DNA from: Euryarchaeota archaeon UBA561
GTDB lineage: Archaea; Thermoplasmatota; Poseidoniia; Poseidoniales; Poseidoniaceae
Length of the DNA stretch: 17,397 bases
Direction of reading: 5' to 3'
Assembly: GCA_002502295.1 (NCBI GenBank)
Contig: DANX01000010.1
Location: 1,497 to 18,893, forward strand
Shown here: positions 13,478 through 17,397 of the stretch, in pieces
Layout: the number at the start of each line of letters is the position of its first letter
Numbering within the stretch: the stretch's first letter is position 1
Notes under the pieces: generated by a model
The model's input: the letters and a program-made list of their open reading frames with translations, nothing else
Told to the model about the DNA's origin: nothing
Databases searched by the model: none
Program-made: the position numbers and the translations under genes

Positions 13478-13533
13478 AATCGTCCAAATCAGCGCAAGCG
13501 CCTCTTCGGAGCAAATTGCCGACCCACCATCCC

Positions 13534-13542
13534 CATATAAGC
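13534..13542 (-). promoter_or_regulatory. TATA box of the L21e-rpoF-DUF655-ksgA operon
   Basis: GCTTATATG on the minus strand is the clearest TATA box in the window. It lies 70-78 bases before the L21e ATG in a 111-base gap after pus10. A start about 25 bases downstream would give a leader of roughly 45-50 bases, consistent with the Shine-Dalgarno found there. Confidence 0.55.
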
Positions 13543-13557
13543 ACCGCGACGGGCAAC

Positions 13558-13576
13558 ACCGCCTCTCAAGGGCGGT
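13558..13576 (-). repeat. Inverted repeat at the pus10 stop codon
   Basis: ACCGCC and GGCGGT with a 7-base loop; the right arm reaches the last base of the pus10 stop codon. It could stabilise the end of the pus10 mRNA or separate it from the next promoter. No T-tract follows on the transcript strand, so it is not called a terminator. Confidence 0.3.
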
Positions 13577-15312
13577 CAATCAGCGTGAATGTCGCCAACG
13601 TCAAGCCAGAGCACGTTACACTTTGCTTTGATGAGCGCTGCAACCGAGGGTTGTGTTCGCCCGCTGTCGCCGTGGACGGTTTCTTTGACGTAGGTCCCGG
13701 ATTCACAACGCAAGGTGAACTCGATTTCACGCTGGCCGTCTTCGTTCACTTCGATGAACGGCGAGTGGGCTTCAAACACCGTTCGTTTGCGGATCAAATC
13801 CGAGCGCCGATGAGCCACGCGCTCAGGTGTCCGCTGGGCCAACTTCAGGCCATTGAGCTGTTCAACAATCGCCAAGATGGCGTCGTCATCGGGGAGGTCG
13901 AACGTCTTGGGTGCCGGCGGAAGCGAAGCCAAGATTCGTTCAATGAGTTCGTCCTTTTTTCCGGTTTTCTTGAGGTCGTTGGCCTCAGCAAGCGCCACGA
14001 GTTCAGGCTTCTTCATCGCTTTCAATTCGGTTTCGCTCGGCCCAGTCGCTGGTACATCAATGACGGCCTCAAGCGGCTTGGTTCGGTCGGCATTTCTGTC
14101 GCCCCGTCGTTGTTTACGTCGCTTTTTACTTCGGTTTTGGACGTCCTCTTTTGTCATGTCCACGGGGGCCGTGAGCACGGCGTATTCGGCTTCGTTCATC
14201 GGCTCAAGCGTGAATCGAATGGTGTAGGATTTTTCTGCTGGCGTGTCTTTGATTCGAACCACTTCGCTTCGGGTTGATGCCCGAATGGAAGAAACCTCAA
14301 CCGAACCTTTGGCAGCGTCGTTGATGATTTCAGTCAATTTTTTAGCGTTGAAATTCCGTTTCTTGGGCTCTTTGATTTCGAGCACAAACGGCCTACCACG
14401 TCCGAGGCAACGAACGTCAATGTCCTCTCGACCCATGCCGTGGAAGGCGTGTTCGACGCCTTCGAAAACCGTCAACATCGGGTTCCCCACGAGGTCTTGA
14501 ACGCTCTTTTCATACTGCAATCCGGTTTGGCTGCAGCGTTCGCAACCTCGACCTTTGCACGCTCTGCAAGGCCAACGGGTCTGGGGAATGCCACGTTCCA
14601 ATTTCCGGTAGCGGCCGTAGACATAGACCGCACGTATGTCCAATTCAACGGTTAACGTCAACACGTCGATGAGTGCCAAGACGTCCGGTTTATCATTGAC
14701 GAGCGTAACGTCCTCCAAGCGCTTGTTGAGGCGCTTGCCAATTTCCTCGACCAGCGAGGGCTTGAGGGCGTTCGAGCCTCCCGCACCAAGACGCTTGCGA
14801 AGATTCTCTTCATCTTCCACCTGGTCCTTGGGAACGCGTGCTCCAAGTTGCAAACGACTGACTTCGTAGGGTTCGATGGCTTCGAAAATGAGGTCGGCGA
14901 GCAGATCGACTTCTTCAAACAGGTTTTCACAAAAAGGACACAATGGCTGAGTTTCGCGAGCGTTGTCAAGATAATCATCGCGCTCAAGAACCGACGCTCG
15001 GATGGTCTGGCCTGCTTCTTCAAGCGTCTGTCCGTAGGCACGTTTTCCACCCACGCGACCCAGACACGAATCGCAGATGCCGATGCGAACCAAGTGCTTG
15101 TGTCCTGCAGGGGCAGGTGCACGGGGAATTTCTGCGAGGTGGTTGCCCAGCTGCATGGCCACTTCTTGCTCGTGGGCCTCGTCCTCCTCTGCAGGCTCAA
15201 CGTCATCCCACAGGGAATAATCGGTTTCACCAAAACCGGCGTTAGCGTACTTCATCCATTCCTCTTCATCGTCATCGATGTCGTCGCCAGTATCGGGTTC
15301 GTTGCCTGTCAT
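13576..15312 (-). CDS. pus10: tRNA pseudouridine(54/55) synthase Pus10, with SAP-like insertion
   Basis: This enzyme makes pseudouridine at positions 54 and 55 of the T loop of archaeal tRNA. Seen in order: an acidic extension (4-48, rich in Asp/Glu); the N-terminal zinc/THUMP-like region with C80/C83 and C125/C128; the catalytic region with YVYGRYRKLERGIPQTRWPC (230-249), C249/C252/C257/C260, HGMGREDIDVRCLGRGRPF (291-309, containing the catalytic Asp motif), LEIKEPKKR, then AQRTPERVAHRRSD (492-505) and GTYVKE-x2-HGDSGRTQPSV (539-557). About 100 extra residues (380-485) sit between the KSYTIRF strand and the QRTP motif: a Lys/Arg-rich linker plus a SAP-like helix-turn-helix (428-463). The 578 residues exceed the roughly 400-450 of typical archaeal Pus10. 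The ATG at 15312 is preferred over an in-frame TTG at 15369, with GGTGGT upstream. Confidence 0.94.
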   Translation of the reverse strand: MTGNEPDTGDDIDDDEEEWMKYANAGFGETDYSLWDDVEPAEEDEAHEQEVAMQLGNHLAEIPRAPAPAGHKHLVRIGICDSCLGRVGGKRAYGQTLEEAGQTIRASVLERDDYLDNARETQPLCPFCENLFEEVDLLADLIFEAIEPYEVSRLQLGARVPKDQVEDEENLRKRLGAGGSNALKPSLVEEIGKRLNKRLEDVTLVNDKPDVLALIDVLTLTVELDIRAVYVYGRYRKLERGIPQTRWPCRACKGRGCERCSQTGLQYEKSVQDLVGNPMLTVFEGVEHAFHGMGREDIDVRCLGRGRPFVLEIKEPKKRNFNAKKLTEIINDAAKGSVEVSSIRASTRSEVVRIKDTPAEKSYTIRFTLEPMNEAEYAVLTAPVDMTKEDVQNRSKKRRKQRRGDRNADRTKPLEAVIDVPATGPSETELKAMKKPELVALAEANDLKKTGKKDELIERILASLPPAPKTFDLPDDDAILAIVEQLNGLKLAQRTPERVAHRRSDLIRKRTVFEAHSPFIEVNEDGQREIEFTLRCESGTYVKETVHGDSGRTQPSVAALIKAKCNVLWLDVGDIHAD

Positions 15313-15399
15313 GTCGTCACCACCTTCCCGGGGCCAACCCCAAAGACGGCAAGGTAAGCGCAGGCTCAACCCTAGATGAAGTCACCGATGAATTCGAAC

Positions 15400-16428
15400 T
15401 CACTTCTGGTCAAGGAAGGCCAACACACCGGCCACGATGGCGAGCACGCCAGCCAGAACGGTCATCCACACGCCCATGCCGGCGCTGGTATCGGCGTCCG
15501 TGTCGGGCAGCAAGAGCCACCACACGAGCACCGCCAAGAGCATCAGCACGCCGGCGGTCATGCCGGCCCACCGGCCGTGTTTTTCGGCGTTGGCCGGAAG
15601 GGTGCGACCGATGGAAGCAGAAACGAGCATGACGGTGCCGAGCAAAGCACCGATGGAACCGACCCAGAGGACCATTCCTCCGGTGGAACCTGCAGCAGGC
15701 GTCTCCAAACACGTGTCTCGGACTTCACTCAGCTCGGACAGCGCATCCTGGTCCCCCATCGCCATTGGTGAAACGTACGCATACATGTTGTCGCAGTAAT
15801 CCACGTAGTCACCCACGTGGATGTTCCCAATTTGATCGACCGTCTTGTTTTCGGCCATGGCTGCTTCCATGTCTTCTGAGAGGAGGATCGGGGCAGACAT
15901 CTTGCACTGGTCAACAACCTCTTGCTTGGTGAAACCATCAACGGGATTGGCCTCTGAACAGTCCACCCGAACCGTGGTCAAACCGGCAGTTAATCCGCTT
16001 GAGTTCTCTTCTTCGTTGATGAGCCACGAATGGCTGAACTGGCCCGCCATCGACAACAGGAGAGCGAACACGATGCACCCTAAGGCCGCCCACATCATGG
16101 GTGTCGTGCCGTCTGAAGGAAGTGGCGTGGCGGCCATGGGTGCGTAAGCGCTGGGATGCGCCGTCGCAGGGGCTCCAACAGGAGCAACGGCCGCTACTGG
16201 CGCCGCCATGGCAGGAGCAGCGGCAATGATTGGTTGCGCTACAGGTTGCCCGGCAGGTACGGCTTGCTGGGAAACGGGTGTCATGACAGGCGCTGCAACG
16301 GCCTCCGCTGTACCGGGGATGAAATTTGGATAGTGTTGCCGGGTGTAAGCGAGGGCGTTTTCGGGCGTGTGGCCCATACCGAGAACTTGGTCGTAGTAAT
16401 CCTGAGCAGCTGACATCGGTTCGGCCAT
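15400..16428 (-). CDS. Four-TM membrane protein with UBA-like N-terminus and Ala/Pro-rich linker, unknown
   Basis: The 342-residue protein is not recognised. Residues 8-38 form a short helical motif (YYDQVLGMGHTPENALAYTR, then YPNF) that resembles small UBA-like or tandem-helix binding motifs. Residues 40-100 are a low-complexity Ala/Pro/Val linker. The first membrane helix is at about 110-130. Then comes a roughly 100-residue region, probably outside, with C157, C175, C202 and C220 that could form two disulfides. Three further membrane helices follow (251-272, 287-308, 318-338). The topology puts the N-terminal tail and linker in the cytoplasm. The ATG at 16428 is used; the Met at 16416 (residue 5) is an alternative. 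The gene lies 33 bases after the MMPL transporter and has its own candidate TATA-like box. Confidence 0.75.
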   Translation of the reverse strand: MAEPMSAAQDYYDQVLGMGHTPENALAYTRQHYPNFIPGTAEAVAAPVMTPVSQQAVPAGQPVAQPIIAAAPAMAAPVAAVAPVGAPATAHPSAYAPMAATPLPSDGTTPMMWAALGCIVFALLLSMAGQFSHSWLINEEENSSGLTAGLTTVRVDCSEANPVDGFTKQEVVDQCKMSAPILLSEDMEAAMAENKTVDQIGNIHVGDYVDYCDNMYAYVSPMAMGDQDALSELSEVRDTCLETPAAGSTGGMVLWVGSIGALLGTVMLVSASIGRTLPANAEKHGRWAGMTAGVLMLLAVLVWWLLLPDTDADTSAGMGVWMTVLAGVLAIVAGVLAFLDQK

Positions 16429-16444
16429 GTCTTGGTTGATTGAT

Positions 16445-16452
16445 GATATTTG
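16445..16452 (-). promoter_or_regulatory. TATA-like element before the four-TM protein
   Basis: CAAATATC on the minus strand lies in the 33-base gap between genes. Its centre is 20 bases from the ATG at 16428 and 32 from the ATG at 16416; the latter spacing would give a nearly leaderless mRNA from the second Met. A/T-rich in an otherwise GC-rich window. Confidence 0.35.
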
Positions 16453-16461
16453 TCCCGATAG

Positions 16462-17397
16462 TCAGCCTTCTTCTGTCCCCGACGAAGGCGAATGGTCGGT
16501 GACCTCCTCCGAAGACGAGGTGATGAGCCCGAGGGCAGCGGTGGTGAGCACGAGGCTAGCGAACAGCGAGAGGGCGATCATCGCCGCAGAGAAGATGCCA
16601 AAGTTGGCAAACAGACCCATTGGAGAGAGCGCAATCACGAGGAAACCGGCGATGTCGGAGGTGGCCGAACCGAGCAGCGCTAAGCCACACGCACCGCCAA
16701 CCGCAGCGAGCGCATCGTTGTGCGATTCACCGTTTTCCCGCCCTTCACGGTAGCGTTCAGTGACGTGAATGCAATAGTCAATGCCAACACCAAGCGAAAT
16801 CGTCGCAATGGTCACGGTCACGATGTTCAGCGATGCGCCCGAGACGTACATTAGGCCGTAGAGCCAAACGACGACGAGGAAAATGGGGACAAAGGTCACG
16901 ACCGCCTGCTTGGGCGAGCGGAATCCGATGGTCAACGAGCCCAGCACAAACACCGAGCCGAGAATGAGCGACGATTGCATCTCGTCTTGCATGGCCGTTG
17001 AGGCGGTGAAGCGCGTGATGGGTCGGCCGGTGAGCATAACCCAGGTCAGGGGTTTGTCGTCTTCTTTCTCGCCGGGTTCTTCGTACGTTCCGCTCGAGAG
17101 GTTGGTGAACACCTCAAGGTCTCGCCAAACCTCGGCAACACCGCCTTGCATGCCGGGGAAATCCTCGGGTTGCGTCATGCCAAACCGAATCTGCATCATG
17201 TCGTAAGCGGCATCTTCGCCGTTGATGTCAAGCCATGGTTGCTCCGGGTCAAGGTCGACCACGGGCATGATGTAGAGCTGGACAATGCTGGCAGGAATGT
17301 CGGGAATGGGTCCGACACCGGGCACGCCGTTGAGCGAAAGGAAGCCGTAGAAGAACGCCAAACATTCCCGGTCGGTGGTGTCAACCAGTGGGCCGCG
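16462..17397 (-). CDS. MMPL/RND-family transporter, C-terminal part (N-terminus beyond window)
   Basis: The reading frame is open through the right edge, so the start is missing; 311 residues are visible. Visible residues 1-120 are the end of an extracytoplasmic loop domain. They are followed by five membrane helices (about 131-149, 153-175, 180-200, 219-241, 250-273), the half-unit of an RND transporter. The diagnostic run is LNIVTVTIATISLGVGIDYC, with ERYREG after it. The GxGxDY motif (GVGIDY, 193-198) is the family's proton-relay helix, and HVTERYREG is the conserved loop after it. The family exports lipids or drugs, or acts with lipoproteins; the substrate is unknown. The last 20 residues are acidic and disordered. 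The stop at 16462 is followed by an independent gene. Confidence 0.9.
   Translation of the reverse strand, partial: RGPLVDTTDRECLAFFYGFLSLNGVPGVGPIPDIPASIVQLYIMPVVDLDPEQPWLDINGEDAAYDMMQIRFGMTQPEDFPGMQGGVAEVWRDLEVFTNLSSGTYEEPGEKEDDKPLTWVMLTGRPITRFTASTAMQDEMQSSLILGSVFVLGSLTIGFRSPKQAVVTFVPIFLVVVWLYGLMYVSGASLNIVTVTIATISLGVGIDYCIHVTERYREGRENGESHNDALAAVGGACGLALLGSATSDIAGFLVIALSPMGLFANFGIFSAAMIALSLFASLVLTTAALGLITSSSEEVTDHSPSSGTEEG

Noticed and set aside
13558..13576. An intrinsic terminator after pus10
   Set aside because: There is a 6-bp stem but no T-run after it on the transcript strand, so it is listed only as an inverted repeat.
13516..14277. A 253-codon plus-strand open frame opposite the C-terminal part of pus10
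   Set aside because: pus10 motifs on the other strand are unambiguous; this frame has no motif and no start signal.
15313..15369. A 19-residue N-terminal extension of Pus10 from a TTG
   Set aside because: The sequence is unlike the rest, and a GGTGGT lies just before the ATG at 15312.
1..17397. CRISPR array, insertion sequence, attachment site, prophage or origin of replication
   Set aside because: No regularly spaced direct repeats, transposase or integrase motifs, or clustered origin-type repeats were seen by eye on either strand.

Overview
The window reads as chromosomal DNA from an archaeon, most likely a planktonic euryarchaeote of the Marine Group II / Candidatus Poseidoniales type or a close Thermoplasmatota relative. 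The archaeal evidence is direct. There is an uninterrupted run of L21e, RNA polymerase subunit Rpo4/RpoF, DUF655 RNA-binding protein and KsgA/Dim1, plus an archaeal-type Pus10 pseudouridine synthase, an archaeal-style phosphoglycerate kinase, a tRNA-Thr without encoded CCA, and TATA-like boxes. The bacterial-type exonuclease VII pair (xseA/xseB) suggests the exchange with bacteria typical of such surface-water archaea. The lineage is inferred; no rRNA is present to settle it.

Layout. Positions 1-818 (-) hold a truncated amidohydrolase of the MTA/SAH deaminase group. A tRNA-Thr(CGT) at 902-974 (+) meets pgk (978-2240, -) tail to tail. Divergent from pgk is a probable orphan TSPPY-type DNA methyltransferase (2385-3347, +). 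A small anchored surface protein (3367-4038, -) diverges from a five-gene rightward cluster (4132-7686): M24 metallopeptidase-like protein, small putative zinc protein, a protein with several histone-fold-like segments, thioredoxin-like protein and polytopic membrane protein. All remaining genes are on the minus strand. In transcription order from the right edge they are: a truncated MMPL/RND transporter; an unknown four-TM protein; pus10; the L21e-rpoF-DUF655-ksgA operon with a clear TATA box and Shine-Dalgarno; an unknown coiled-coil/zinc-ribbon protein followed by a 2Fe-2S ferredoxin and a tiny membrane protein; and xseA-xseB.

How it works together. The 11.1-15.3 kb half is mainly translation and transcription housekeeping (ribosomal protein, RNAP stalk, rRNA dimethylation, tRNA pseudouridylation). 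The 4.1-7.7 kb cluster is the least conventional part. Its central gene has one segment matching an archaeal histone core without gaps, flanked by two partial histone-like segments, and it is tightly linked to redox, peptidase and membrane genes. Pus10 carries an apparent SAP-like insertion and an acidic N-terminal extension, and the DUF655 protein has an RG/Q-rich tail. No CRISPR array, insertion sequence, prophage or rRNA is visible, and no gene-free stretch exceeds 300 bases; the longest gaps are about 145 and 115 bases.
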